64,000 nt of DNA from positions 62,001-126,000 of the forward strand of contig JAGFNK010000024.1 in the NCBI GenBank assembly GCA_025769875.1, in the 5' to 3' direction. Under the pieces are notes generated by a model. That model was not told the DNA's origin. It saw only the letters and a program-made list of their open reading frames with translations, and made no database searches. Below, one piece after another: positions 1 through 10,572 of the stretch. This stretch comes from Russula earlei. Lineage: Eukaryota; Basidiomycota; Agaricomycetes; Russulales; Russulaceae. Numbering within the stretch: position 1 is the first letter of the stretch; every line of letters begins with the position of its first letter. The position numbers and the translations under genes were made by a program.

Positions 1-274
1 GGAAAAATTGGATTCGCAGCCGCGTTGCACTGCGAATCGTCCCCTCCCCTCCTCTCCTCTCCTCTCCTGTCCTCTGCCTTAGCCCCGGTGTCCTATGGTC
101 TCAACTACTGTGATATATTGTAGGGACAATTTGCCAATAATGTTGATATTTGATCAATAAATATACATACCCATATGATGACACTTCGAATGCAAATAAT
201 TACCAATAATCAAGGTATTCTCCTATATACAGATATATACTGACATTTAGAGATATTTAGAGACATTTCACAGA
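1..274. other. Unassigned DNA left of the repeat pile
   Basis: No gene is visible. A pyrimidine-rich tract of CCTCT units lies around 43-79. From about 110 the DNA becomes AT-rich. The recognisable chromovirus sequence begins near 275, where similarity to the inverted copy at about 1560 starts abruptly, so this is probably the broken edge of the element. Confidence 0.5.
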
Positions 275-605
275 TGTATGTTTTCTGACAATGCTAGCAC
301 CCCTAACACCCCTCTTACACCTGCATGCATGACCAAAGCACAACATCATCAGCTCCAGAAACAACAACATGTCTGCAAACATTGCAACACTAGGGGACAC
401 TGGAACAAGGACTATAACAAACCTCACACCAACTGTAGCAGACAGACAGACTGTACCCTCAGGAGGACCCACCGGAATTGCAGAGGTTTCTGCCCCAGAG
501 CAACAGGGTCTCAGAGCTGTGTGGTTAGAAGTCGAAGGCGATGAGCTCCATGAGTCGGGCCCCAAGACTGATTAGTTTGGAGAACTAAGCATGAGGGGGG
601 CATGA
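275..605 (+). mobile_element. 3' internal end of a plus-strand chromovirus (truncated)
   Basis: This stretch is an inverted copy of about 1238-1560. It encodes the end of a chromovirus open reading frame containing a CCHC-type zinc knuckle (CKHCNTRGHWNKDY). The last cysteine of the knuckle has become tyrosine, whereas the minus-strand copy keeps it. It ends with a purine-rich tract (ATGAGGGGGGCATGA, about 591-605) directly before the LTR start, as expected for a polypurine tract. Everything upstream in the element is missing, so this is a truncated relic of the older of two same-family insertions. Confidence 0.8.
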
Positions 606-624
606 TGTCATGATTTACCCCCTT
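606..624 (+). repeat. First 19 bp of a plus-strand chromovirus LTR (split by insertion)
   Basis: The LTR begins with TGTCATGATTTAC and is cut after the 5-bp target CCCTT (620-624). Its remainder resumes at 18449 with the duplicated CCCTT. The intervening 17.8 kb is the complete minus-strand element. Confidence 0.85.
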
Positions 625-1222
625 TGTTACAGCGTCACGGCTGTAAGAGCATTAGCTCAAGGTTCAGTGGGGCCAAGTCCCTGTGACTTGGTTCAAGGGT
701 TCAGTGGAGGCCAGCTCAAAGAGACCAGGTCAAGGGTTTAGCGTCCCAAGGCTGAGTCAGACAATGACTCAGTCCTGCAGACAGAGTTGATCTCCTGGTT
801 TCACAGAAGAGGAGGACAATGAGAGAGAGGCAGAGGAGGAAGAGGAACACAAGGGTTCCTTGAGGTGTGCTTAGGTCAAGCAGAGTGTAGGCCAGCACAA
901 GCTTTGTTGTGATTGAGAGAGAGTACAGGGCAAGGGATGCGACAGGAAATGGGACAAATCTAAGCTTGGGGCATTCCCCAGCTTCTACAGGTGCTTAAAT
1001 ACTGTATGTAGCGAGGCTGTACAGTACTATATGTGGAACAATAGATAAAAGATGAGCCAATAGCAAAAGGAGATCATTGACAAGTGAAACATAAAGGGGG
1101 TAAAATGACAGCTGTCAATCAGGATCAAGGGATGAAATGGTAACTAGGGGGATGAGGGTGACAGTATAGAACAATAACAGAAAAGACTAGAGATGAAACC
1201 AACAAGGGGGTAATTCATGACA
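625..1222 (-). repeat. 3' LTR of the minus-strand chromovirus
   Basis: This 598-bp LTR reads TGTCATGAATTACC...TGTAACA on the minus strand and begins TG and ends CA. It carries a TATTTAAG-type TATA box and the conserved GAATGCCCCAAGCTTAG block downstream. It matches the LTR at 17853-18448 over its length. Confidence 0.92.
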
Positions 1223-1237
1223 TCATGTCCCCCTCAT
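1223..1237 (-). other. Polypurine tract of the chromovirus
   Basis: On the minus strand ATGAGGGGGACATGA lies immediately before the 3' LTR, the expected position of the plus-strand primer. Confidence 0.7.
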
Positions 1238-2440
1238 GCTTAGTTCTCCGAACTAATTGGTTTCAGGGCCTGACTCATGGAGTTCATTGCCTTTCACCTC
1301 TAGCCATGCACTCTGGGATCCTGTTGCTCTGGGGCAGAAACCTCTGTAGCTCTGATGAGTCCTCCTGAGGATGCAGTCCACCTGTCCACTACAGTTAGTG
1401 TGAGGTTTGTTACAGTCCTTGTTCCAATGACCCCTAGTGTTGCAATGTTTACAGACATGTTGTCATTTTTGGAGTTGGTGACGCTGTGCTTTGGTCATGT
1501 ATGCAGGTGTAAGGGGGGGTGTTAGGGGTACTGGCAGTCATCAGAAAACATTTGTGGGAAGTGGGAGGGTGATCCTGTGGGGGCGTTGTTTTGGGACTGG
1601 TTGACAACACGAAGGAGGTATTCAAGAGGGGGGGTCAAAGAGAGAGGAGGGCGAGTGGGTAGTGGAGGGGAGGGGGGAGTGGATGGTTCTTTTGATTTCT
1701 TGATTCTATCAGTAGCTCCCTACCAGTGAGTAATATGGCCCAGTGCTGCAAGTGAGACCTCCATCGGTCATCATGTTGTTGAGTTGATGGCGAACTCAGA
1801 CAGAGGTAGTTATTGGCCTGAAGGCAACTGCAGATAGTGGCAGTTTCTTTGGTGTGGGATTGAATTTCATGAAGCCGATCAGTGAGTTGCCCCTGGAGGA
1901 TGTGCAGGGCTCCTTGGATAGAAGCGCGTTTCCCTTCTAGAACTTTTAGCTGAAATGAAGTAGTGCGGAGGCGGTAGATGTTGGCAAGGGCACCGGGGTC
2001 ATGGAGGTTCTCAAGTGCCTGAGTGACATCAAAGTGGAAGGGATGGTCCTTGATGTGTGTAAGGTTTGTAAACAAACCAGGGGGGGCCCGGGTGAGTAGG
2101 ATCTTCTTCAGTTGGGGTTGGTGAGGGTGTTCCTTCACAGATGGCAAGTGGGTTGAGGGTGGTGGTGAGGTCCTGGAGTTTGGCCTTGTTGGGGACTGAT
2201 GAATGTGCGTTGGTTGATGATGTGTTGTATGGCTTCAGGTGAGAGAGGTTCTTGTTTAATGGTAGGAGAGGGAGTAAGAGTAGGTAAAGGGGAAGAAGAG
2301 GGGGCTGGGGAAGACATGGGAGTATTGTAAACTGAAGTAGCATGTTTGTGGTGCCAAGCAGACCACTCTGAAGGAGTGGGGGTATTTATGGAGGCTGACC
2401 GTACGATATGGTTCCATACCAAATCCGTAAGTACTGCCCT
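1238..2440 (-). pseudogene. Chromovirus C-terminal tail with a second zinc knuckle
   Basis: Downstream of the chromodomain the minus strand continues as a broken coding region. It is proline/serine-rich around 2135-2422, then holds a helical stretch (about 1635-2147), and ends near 1380-1470 with an intact CCHC knuckle (CKHCNTRGHWNKDC). The reading frame is broken several times. A zinc knuckle this far downstream, separate from the one in gag, is unusual for Ty3/gypsy elements and is present in both copies of the family in this window. Confidence 0.6.
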
Positions 2441-5106
2441 TCATATGGATAAATGAAATTCTGAGAAGTGGGAGTCCATCATGAGAAGTTGAAAGCCACG
2501 GAAATCGCCAGGGGAGAGAATTCCATAAAAGAGTTGTTCCCTGGTGGCTATATCAAAGATGGTGTGCCCGCAGTTGGGGATAGTGGGGTTATTAACTGAA
2601 TAGGAAGGGGGGTTACATGAGTTAATCCTAGGGAGTAGAGTACATTGTTGTATCATAAGTCCCTGGAACTGATGTTCCAAGTTGTCTAGGCTTTTGCCTG
2701 AGTGATGGGATTCTGCAGGGTCAGAGTTAGTGGTAGACATAGCACAGAGTTTAGTGGGTTGTTCTAGGTGAAAAATGGTGATGGCATCTTGGGCATTTTT
2801 AAGGTTTGAAAGGGGTTCCCACATGTCTTCTGCTGTGGAATACCCCTTCCACCAAACCCTGTATTGAAGTCAGTTCCTATGGGTACATTGGGCCTGTAAT
2901 TTCTCAACTTCATATTCTCCTGAAAGGAGATCTGGTGGTGGTTCTGGGAAATTTGGTCTGTGTTTGGGTGTTTCAGTGACTGGGGAGAGAAGGGAAGCAT
3001 GGAATACGTTGTGGATATGCCATTGGGAAGGTAAGTGGGGTTGTTAGACGACATGGGAAATTTGTTTAGTGATGACAAAGGGGCTGAACCATTTGGGACG
3101 GAACTTCTGAAACTGATGGGGGGTTTTTAAGTTAGTACCCTCCAACCAAACCTTCTGTCCTTCTTTGAAACCCTTGAACTTAGTTTCTTTTATCCAGTTG
3201 TTCTGTGCCTTCTTCATTGCTTCTTGGGCTGATTCCCACATGTCTTTCAGGGCTTGGAGCCATTCTTGAATCCCTGGGAACTTGGATTTTAGTTGGGTGC
3301 CAAGTCCTTGTGGATTGAAGCCAATGAGTAGTTTGTAGGGGGTTCATTTGGTAGTTGTAGACTTATGGGCATTGAAGTGGTATTGAGCGATGGGAAGCCA
3401 ATGTGTCCATTCATCCTGTCTTTCTCCAGTGTATATGCGGAGATACATTTCCAAAGTTTGATTGGTTCTCTTGGATTGTCCATCAGTCTGGGGATGATAG
3501 GTGGTGCTTAGATTTTGATTGATTCCCAGAATCCTAGAGACTTCTTGGAATAAGTTGGAAGTGAAATGGGAGTCGCGATTGGAGATAATTTTGGAGGGGA
3601 CTCCTGTCCAAGGGAAGGCATGTTGTAAGAATAGTTTAGCCATTTCTAGGGTCCCCATGTCTTTGCAGCAGGGTACGAATATTGCCACCTTGGTGGAGTC
3701 ATGGTCAGTGATGGTCATGATGGTGTTATTTCCTTCTGATACTGGGAGGTCAACGATCCAATTGATGGCTATGGTTTGAAATGGTTTCTGAAATTCAGGG
3801 GGGATTGGGTGAATCAGAGGGTGAGTGGGGTGTGTGGAGGATTTGTTGGCTTGACAGGTGGCACAACCTTGAATGTAATCCCAAATGAAGTAGGCCATCT
3901 TTGGCCACCAGAAGGATTCTTGAATTGAATATAAGGTTCAAGCGTTTCCTGTGTGCCCGCCAAGAATGCTGTCATGGTAGGCATGTAATAGTTTTTGTAA
4001 GAGAGGTTCTTGGTAAGGCACAACCAATCTTCCATCTTTGAGTAGTATGCTGTCTTCTTGGAGATTGTGTTTGACCTTCCACATAAATAGATCTGATCAT
4101 TGGTTCTTTTGCTCCTTTAGTACTTGTTCATACAAATCTTTGGTGTTGAGGGTGCAGATAAAGAGTTTGTCAGGGAGTGCCGTGATGTCTTGGTTGTCTC
4201 CTGACCTGTTGTTATGGTCTGGTTGTTGTATGAGAGAATCTGCATGGTTGGAAATTCCCAGCTTGTGATGAATCTCGAAGTGGTAATCCACAAGTGTGGA
4301 GATGTATCCAGCAATTCTTTGGTTGATTTTGTGAGGAAGTTGTTAGTGGGCTAGGTTGGAGTGGTCTGTAAAAATCTTGATGGGGTGTCTAGTTCCAACT
4401 AATAGGTATTGCCAGTGTTGAAGTGCTAGGATCAGAGCCAGGAACTCTCTATCCCAGACTGGGTAGTTCCTTTCTGCTTCATTGAACATGTGTGACATGT
4501 TTCTGATCATTTTCCTTTTTCCCCTTGAGTCCTTCTGAAAGAGGATTGCTCCAGTGGCAAACTGTGAGGCATCAGTTTCCAATTTGTATGGGAGATCTGG
4601 ATTGGCAGTGTAAAGTTTGGGGTTGTTACAGACTGCAGATATCAGGGTTTCCAAGGTGGCAGTCGCTTCTGGGGTCCAGAGGAAGGGGGTTCCTTTCTTG
4701 ATGGTGGAAAAAATGGGGCAAGCTATTTTTGTGAAGTCTTGGATGAATGGTCGTTGGTAATTCAGGGCACCCATGATTTGTTGTACCTGTTTTACATTCT
4801 TAGGGGGTCTCAGCCAGTTTTTGAGGCCATCCATTTTTACCAAGTCGATTTTGAGCATTCCTTGATTGATTCTGAAACCCAAGAAGTTGATTTCTTTCTG
4901 CTCAAAGGTGCACTTGGACACTTTAAGGAAATAAGAGTCCCTTTCCAGATGGTCAAGAAATTCATGTGTGATTCATTGATGTAGGTGTTCTTCTCTAGGT
5001 CCTGTGGCTATTGCCATGTCATCCAGGTAGTTACAGGTGTTCTCCAGGTATTTGAGGAGCCAAGGTCTGAGGGTGTGGTTCATTGCTTGTTGGAAGGTTG
5101 CTGGGG
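2441..5106 (-). pseudogene. Chromovirus pol: end of RT, RNase H, integrase, chromodomain
   Basis: Minus-strand domains in order: the end of reverse transcriptase with the catalytic YLDD box (5018-5029), RNase H (about 4343-4921, with TDASQFATGAILFQ and TDHSNLAH motifs), the integrase zinc-binding and catalytic region (about 3344-4035, with GYIQGCATCQ-like and HPQTDGQSKRTNQ motifs), the GPY/F-like segment (about 3044-3241) and a chromodomain ending in WEPLSNLKNAQDAI (about 2764-2950). Stop codons and frame shifts are scattered through it. The frame joins that at 5658 once the solo LTR and one copy of its target duplication are ignored. Confidence 0.88.
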
Positions 5107-5662
5107 CATTGTGTTAGGATTCTTGTGTCTCCTCATTCTCATCTGCTTACCTATGTTCTGGTGACTCATTTCTATTTACTCATATGTGTGTTTAGTCATC
5201 TTGCTTAGTGATCGCTTACTGATCCACTTACTGAGTGATTGGTAATGGCTTACTCACTACTTACTGATTGATGACAGATACTAGGAAGAATGCCTCACGC
5301 GTGAGTCATTTCTGACATTCTCAAATTGCGCTTTACGTATTTGGATACTACTAGTTCTCAGCTATGTGCACCCCAAGTTTCATAGAAATCGGATCAGTAG
5401 TTGTGGAGATACTGTATAAATAGTCTGTGGTACTAAGAAGTCAAGCCTTACGCTTGACTTACTCTCTCAAACAAGAAACTATCATCTTGTCTACACTCTA
5501 TACGATCTATTTACAAAACTCTGAGTGAAAGAGGTCCCTCTCTTCTCTCACACTCACTCTTCCTGAGATAATATCAAAGGGATCGAAGTCTAGTGCTTGA
5601 ACTAAATCAAGCAACTCTTTCACTAAGAGTTGGTTTAAGATCAGTCAGATCTTAACACATTG
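5107..5662 (+). repeat. Solo LTR, family B (5112-5657) with CATTG duplication
   Basis: This is a 546-bp LTR that starts TGTTAGGATTCTTG and ends CTTAACA, flanked by a perfect 5-bp duplication CATTG (5107-5111 and 5658-5662). It interrupts the reverse transcriptase just before the segment that leads to the YLDD box. A near-identical solo LTR lies at 46388-46932. Its internal region is not in this window. Confidence 0.92.
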
Positions 5663-6656
5663 GTAAAGCCAAAACCCATTACCATGGGAATGAAGGTGCC
5701 AAACTGGGTTTTGAAGGCTCCTTTGTGTCAATCTTCTAGGTGAATCAAGATGTTGTTATAACCAGCCCTTACATCAAATTTGCTAAACGTAGTCTTGCCC
5801 CTTAGTCAATGTAATTGTTCTTCCATGTTTGGTAAGGCATGGTAGTCAGGAACTGTGGCATTGTTGAGTTTATGGTAGTCTACTACCATTCGTGGGGTGG
5901 TGCTGTCCTTCTTTTGGACAAAGAAGACAGGGGACACAAAGTCTGAGATACCATCCTTGTTGAAACCTTTGGCCAGGTCTTCTTGTATTTGTCTTGACAA
6001 TTCTTGTTTCTCATTCTGTGGAAGGGGGTAAGTCCATCAATCAAGAAACTTGGGAGTGTCTGGTTTCAGGGTAATTTTAAAGTTGAGCTCTCCTCAACTG
6101 GGTGGGAGTCGTTTGGCTGCTTCTTCTGAGAATACCTTCTGATGTCATGAGTATTCTAGAGGAATGGAGGTCATTCTGATTTGCACAATTTGAATTTTTG
6201 GCGGGTTCGTTGGCAACACAGGGGTGAGAAGGACCCCTAGATGGTTTCTAAGGCAACCAGTGCTCCAATTAATAAGGGGGTTTAACACTTTTAGGAAAGG
6301 GTAGCCCAGGATCATCCTGTCTTCTCCTAGATTTGTAACATAAAAGGTGAGGAGTCATGTGGTGGGACCATGTCGCACAGCTATGTGGGTGTAATGAGTT
6401 AGTGCTCCACCCTGGTTACTGGTGCCATCTATGTTGATGATAGGTCTGGGGGTTCTGAGGGCTCAAAGCGGGATTTGTAGTTTTCCCATGATTCCTTGGC
6501 TGATGAAGTTTTCCATTGCTCCACTGTCTAGGAGCGCTTGGCCAGTCTTTCCATTTGTTGTAATCATAAAAGGCACTTTCATTGAGTTTTCTTTATGTTG
6601 AACAATGGTATCTATGTGGGCCTCAGTACCAACTGTTGTACATTGGCTTAGAGAAA
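5658..6656 (-). pseudogene. Chromovirus protease and N-terminal half of RT
   Basis: The minus strand encodes an aspartic protease with the LLDSGA active-site motif (about 6516-6536), then the start of reverse transcriptase, including KDSTTPRMVVDYHKLN and FSKFDVRAGYNN type motifs. At least five in-frame stops are visible. The last RT codons before 5657 join in frame to 5106. Confidence 0.85.
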
Positions 6657-6779
6657 ATCCTCTTTGAGAATGAGGTCCCAGAGTTTGGCTCTATCCTCCG
6701 CTGGTAATGCTTTCATGTGGGCCACCATAGTGGAGGCTTCCTCCTCCTTGGGTGGTTCTGGGGTTGGTTCAGTAGGACG
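6657..6779 (-). pseudogene. C-terminal end of chromovirus gag
   Basis: The minus strand encodes the last about 40 codons of the gag frame, ending at a TAA just before the protease. The frame is continuous with the zinc knuckle at 8226-8330 if the solo LTR at 6780-8225 is ignored. Confidence 0.7.
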
Positions 6780-8225
6780 TGTCATGAATTACCCCCTTGT
6801 TGGTTTGTCTCTAACCTCTTCTGTTATTTTCTACTTCCACTATTGTTCTCTTCTGTCACCCTCATCCCCTTGGTTACCGTTTCATCCCTTGATGCTGATG
6901 GTCCCTTATTGTTTCACCTGTTGTGTTTCATCTATTGTTTGAGTTCCTTTTGCTATTGGCTCATCTTTATCTATTGTTCCGCATATAGTACTGTACAGCC
7001 TCGCTACATACAGTATTTAAGTGCCTGTAAAAGCTGGGGAATGCCCCAAGCTTAGCTTTGTCCCATTTCCTGATGCATCCCTTGCCCTGTACTCTCTCAA
7101 TCACAACTTTGCTTGTGCTGGCCTACACTCTGCTGGACCTAAGCACCACACCTCAAGGGACCCTTGTGTTCCTCTTCCTCCTCTGCCTCTCTCTCATCAT
7201 CCTCCTCTTCTGTGAAACCAGGAGATCAACTCTGTCTGTGGACTGAGTCATTGTCTGTTACAAACCAAGGCCAGGTCCTGGCCGTAGATTGTTCTATCTC
7301 ACTCAAGAGAGACCTCTCTCACTTTGCATTGCCAACTCCCTTCTGTTTCCTGGGCTACCCCTCCTGCGGTACAAGATATCGCTATTGCAAAGGCACTATA
7401 ACTCGACCAGGCACCCGTTTCCTAATCGGGTAATCATCGCGTGGCAGCCACATGGTCACCCAGCCACCAAGAACCCAAAACAGTGGCACAAACTCTTAGA
7501 AGCTGTTGCATAACTCATCTGACATCATCAAGGCTCCAATGACATCATGGCTGACTGAGCAACTCCACAGTGACCTCATAGGCTCACTAAGTGCTCCATA
7601 GTGACATCATAAATGATGTCATCGCTCCACAATGATCAGTAATGTGCTCAGTAAGCCTGAAACTTGACACAAGCGAGTCTATGCCTCTGTAGTCCTATTG
7701 GATGGTACCAAAGGGTCTAGAATAGTTCCAGTTCTTTGTAATTGACCCTGTACATTGTATATAAGCCCCAATGAAGCATGGCAGTCATCAGACTGTCCAT
7801 TTGTGATACTCTCATCTTCCTGGGTACTACCCCACGACCACTCAGTCTAAAGATTCCCCTCGCCTCCAAGGTACTCTTCTACGACCACCTTGTTTAAAGC
7901 CCCCTCGCTACACTGGCCTCCAGCCTTTGCCTCTGTCTCTTGCAACACCTACCAGTCCCCATCTGGTACCTCCTCGTCATTTGGCTTGTCCTTTTGTTCA
8001 ACGCTGCCTTCGCCGCATACCATCTGTTCCGACCCTTGCCCATCTGCTCCTGAGTCCTTAGTGATCAGCAGTATGTGTCTTGACATTGTCTGACTCAGCC
8101 TTGAGACGCTATACCTTTGACCCGGTCTCTTTGAGCCAGTCCCCACTGAACCCTTGAACCAAGTCACAGGGACTTGGCCCCACTGAACCTTGAGCTAATG
8201 CTCTTACAGCCACAATGCCATAACA
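6780..8225 (+). repeat. Solo LTR of the chromovirus family, itself interrupted
   Basis: TGTCATGAATTACCCC begins at 6780 and CATAACA ends at 8225. Without the inner insertion (7256-8085 plus a 5-bp duplication) the LTR is about 611 bp. The flanks GGACG (6775-6779) and GTACG (8226-8230) match at four of five positions, consistent with an aged target duplication. It lies in opposite orientation to the host element and splits gag from the protease. Confidence 0.85.
7251..8090 (+). repeat. Solo LTR, family C (7256-8085) with TTGTC duplication
   Basis: This is an 830-bp LTR starting TGTTACAAACC and ending GTCTTGACA, flanked by perfect TTGTC copies (7251-7255, 8086-8090). It carries a TATA box (GTATATAAG, about 7757-7765) followed by a short hairpin (CAGTC..GACTG). 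A second copy with its own duplication is at 42332-43159. Uninterrupted sister LTRs show the original target sequence. Confidence 0.9.
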
Positions 8226-9228
8226 GTACGGGCCTTGGAGACAATGGGGGCCATGTTTTTGGGGCATTCCTTGCTAAGGTGACCTTTTTCCCTGCAACGG
8301 AAGCAGTGCCCTTCTTTGGCTAGTTGTTTTCTCTCTTCTTCGGTGAGTTTCTTAAAATTGGACTTGGCGGTGTCTACTTGCATTCGGTCAGGGTGGTGAG
8401 TTTTGTATTCTGTGGTGGGGAAGGTCTTTCTTCCCTTGAGTTTCTCTCTGATGGTGATAAAGCAGAAGTGTTGTCTTCTGGCTTCTTCTTTCCATTCTTG
8501 GAGGGTGGTGGGCCAGGTGTCCCTATTGAGGATTGCAGCGTAAAGCCCTCATTTGAGTCCATTCTTGAAACTTTTGATGGCAATTACGTCTGTTTCAAGC
8601 CATCCAGTTTTGGCCAAGAGTTGTTCAAAGGTGGAAATGTAGTCATCCAGAGACTCTTTCATTTCATGTTTAGTAAGGGCTGCCTGAGCATCTTCTTTTT
8701 CTGCCATGTTGGTGAACTTGAATGTGAAGTCTGTGACAAAGTCATTCCATAATGCTTTGTCCATTCTGTTGACAGGGTTTTGGGCCCTGTTCACCTTTTC
8801 CCTGAGTGCAGTTGCCTGCAAGTTGACCCATCCTTCAACCTTTTCTCCCTGAATGTAGGAGAGGGCCAGCATCATTCATTTGAAAGGAGAAACCATCACT
8901 GCCTTGTCGTCATTAAGGCCCCAGTACAAGTTAAATTCCATGATGAAGCATTTTGTTTTGTTTCTTTCCCCTGTGAAAGCTGAAGGTTCTTTTCCACTGA
9001 GGGACCCATTAGTGCCTTGTGGTGCTGGAGCAGCTGCTTGAGGGGGTGTAGCGACAATTGGGGGAACCTGAGTGGCCATCTGAGGGGCCTGAGCAGCAGC
9101 CTGTGGTGGCTGTACAGCAACTTGGGGTTGAGCTGCCATAATGGGTTCTGGGAGATTCTGTGTTTCAAGTTCTAGGGTTTCAATGGGTTCCTGGTTTTCA
9201 GGGATGTCCTCTGGTTCTAATGCAGGGG
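8226..9228 (-). pseudogene. Chromovirus gag: capsid region and CCHC zinc knuckle
   Basis: The minus strand encodes a low-complexity proline/alanine/glutamine leader, a retrotransposon gag domain (about 8549-8980, with WVNLQATALRE and YISTFEQLLAKTGW) and a CCHC knuckle (CFRCREKGHLSKEC, about 8270-8312). At least two premature stops (about 8880 and 8548) sit where an arginine CGA codon is likely, so both look like CGA to TGA changes. The N-terminal part of the same frame lies at 17455-17803, beyond the copia element. Confidence 0.85.
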
Positions 9229-9233
9229 ATTTG

Positions 9234-9713
9234 TGTTGAGATCTGCACTGCCCAGAGTCTCAGGTGTGTTGTGATATGATCACAACTCGGATGTGTTGAC
9301 ATGTTGGATCACCTGGACCAGGCATCACCGGCTCAGCTCATACACTGCAGCACATGTTAGTTACACTGATAGAGTGATTTAGGACAATCAGTAGCTACCT
9401 ACAACTGATCCTCGGACTTACTTAGTGATCTGTGATGGTAGTTAACTGTACTGCATCCAGTGGCAGTCTCAGGTACTTAAGAATGCCACAAAGTACGTAG
9501 ATCACTTCAGTTTTGTGTCAACCAAACTGAAGTGAGTATTTACACTATGATATCTTATCTCACAGTACTGATGATGTGTTGTAGCTATTGTCTGATAGGT
9601 ACATTATTTATATGAGTTTTGTGTCAACCAAACTGAACTATTGTCTGATAGATCGGCCTGCGATCTTATCATCTGCTGCTATCTAATCACACATACTGCA
9701 TCTATCTTCAACA
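9234..9713 (+). repeat. 5' LTR of the copia element
   Basis: 480 bp, TGTTGAGATCTG...CTATCTTCAACA. It contains several short perfect inverted repeats (for example GTTGTGAT-ATG-ATCACAAC) and two copies of a TTTTGTGTCAACCAAACTGAA motif. By eye, about 20 differences separate it from the 3' LTR, and all those I found are transitions. Confidence 0.95.
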
Positions 9714-9725
9714 GGTTATGGGCCC
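9714..9725 (+). other. Primer binding site, half-tRNA(iMet) type
   Basis: GGTTATGGGCCC directly follows the 5' LTR. Its complement matches 11 of 12 bases of the anticodon arm of eukaryotic initiator tRNA-Met (GGGCUCAUAACC). Priming from a cleaved tRNA half is known for Drosophila copia and yeast Ty5. The assignment rests on this match and position. Confidence 0.7.
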
Positions 9726-9944
9726 TGCCTGTATCTAAAATCCAAAGAGATCACCACACACATTTATTCCTATAACACCTCCCTTCCCCACAAACCTCTG
9801 TTATCTTACTCTCTTGGTCCCTGGAACCAAAGGATTGACACGCGCACAGTTACATCATGCGTCAAAGATACTGATTTGATCTCTAATTGATCCAGCTATA
9901 ATTGCTCCACTGGTCCGGATTGGCAATTCACCCTATTACATCAT

Positions 9945-10159
9945 ATGGCACCCATATTCACTATCCCTTTGGGAACACCCCTGGAGATCTTAGATTCATC
10001 AAATTGGACTACTTGGTCATTTTGCTTTGAGGCCATTACCCGAATGAATGGTTTCTGGCATCATCTTATTGATACAAAGCCCTCTGGAGATAGCACTTGG
10101 GACGTTGAAGAAGACATACTGTTAGGTGTCTTCCAGCTCCATCTCCAGAAAGACATATA
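9945..10159 (+). pseudogene. Copia gag, N-terminal part
   Basis: An open frame starts with ATG at 9945 and contains a copia-type gag segment (LDSSNWTTWSFCFEAI). It stops making sense at 10160, exactly at the pogo terminal repeat. The frame resumes at 13104 when the transposon and one TA are left out. Confidence 0.85.
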
Positions 10160-10184
10160 CAGTCATTCATGCCTCTTTGGGACA
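10160..10184 (+). repeat. Left terminal inverted repeat of the pogo element
   Basis: CAGTCATTCATGCCTCTTTG and following bases mirror 13077-13101. The CAGT start is typical of pogo/Fot1 elements. Confidence 0.9.
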
Positions 10185-10572
10185 TCTGGGTCAATGACAC
10201 AAACAACTCCAACGGCTTTGATCCTTGGGCAAACACCCTCAAACTTTTTGCTAAATCCATGAGATCTCTTGTGTGTATACATGTTCCAAATAATACAGAG
10301 ATGCAACTGGTAGATGTTACGAGAGAGTACTTTGCAGCTGACTTCAGCCAAAATCTGAATATTGAGAGATGTATAATGAGGGGAACAAGCAACATTCTGG
10401 AAATATTAGGAGAGTATATTAAAAGGATACCTTGAATAATGTTCTAGAGATAGTCATTTCCCATATACCTGCACTGGGTTGCGAGGAATTCAGGAAAAGG
10501 CTCTAGCAAGACAAAATTGCGAATCACATAAAGTCACATCACGCTTGCCAAATTGGGAATCCCCATGAGACC

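Noticed and set aside
5112..5657. Possibility that the family B repeat is a host intron in the RT gene
   Set aside because: It has TG...CA ends and a perfect 5-bp duplication, and a near-identical copy sits in an unrelated gene at 46388-46932.
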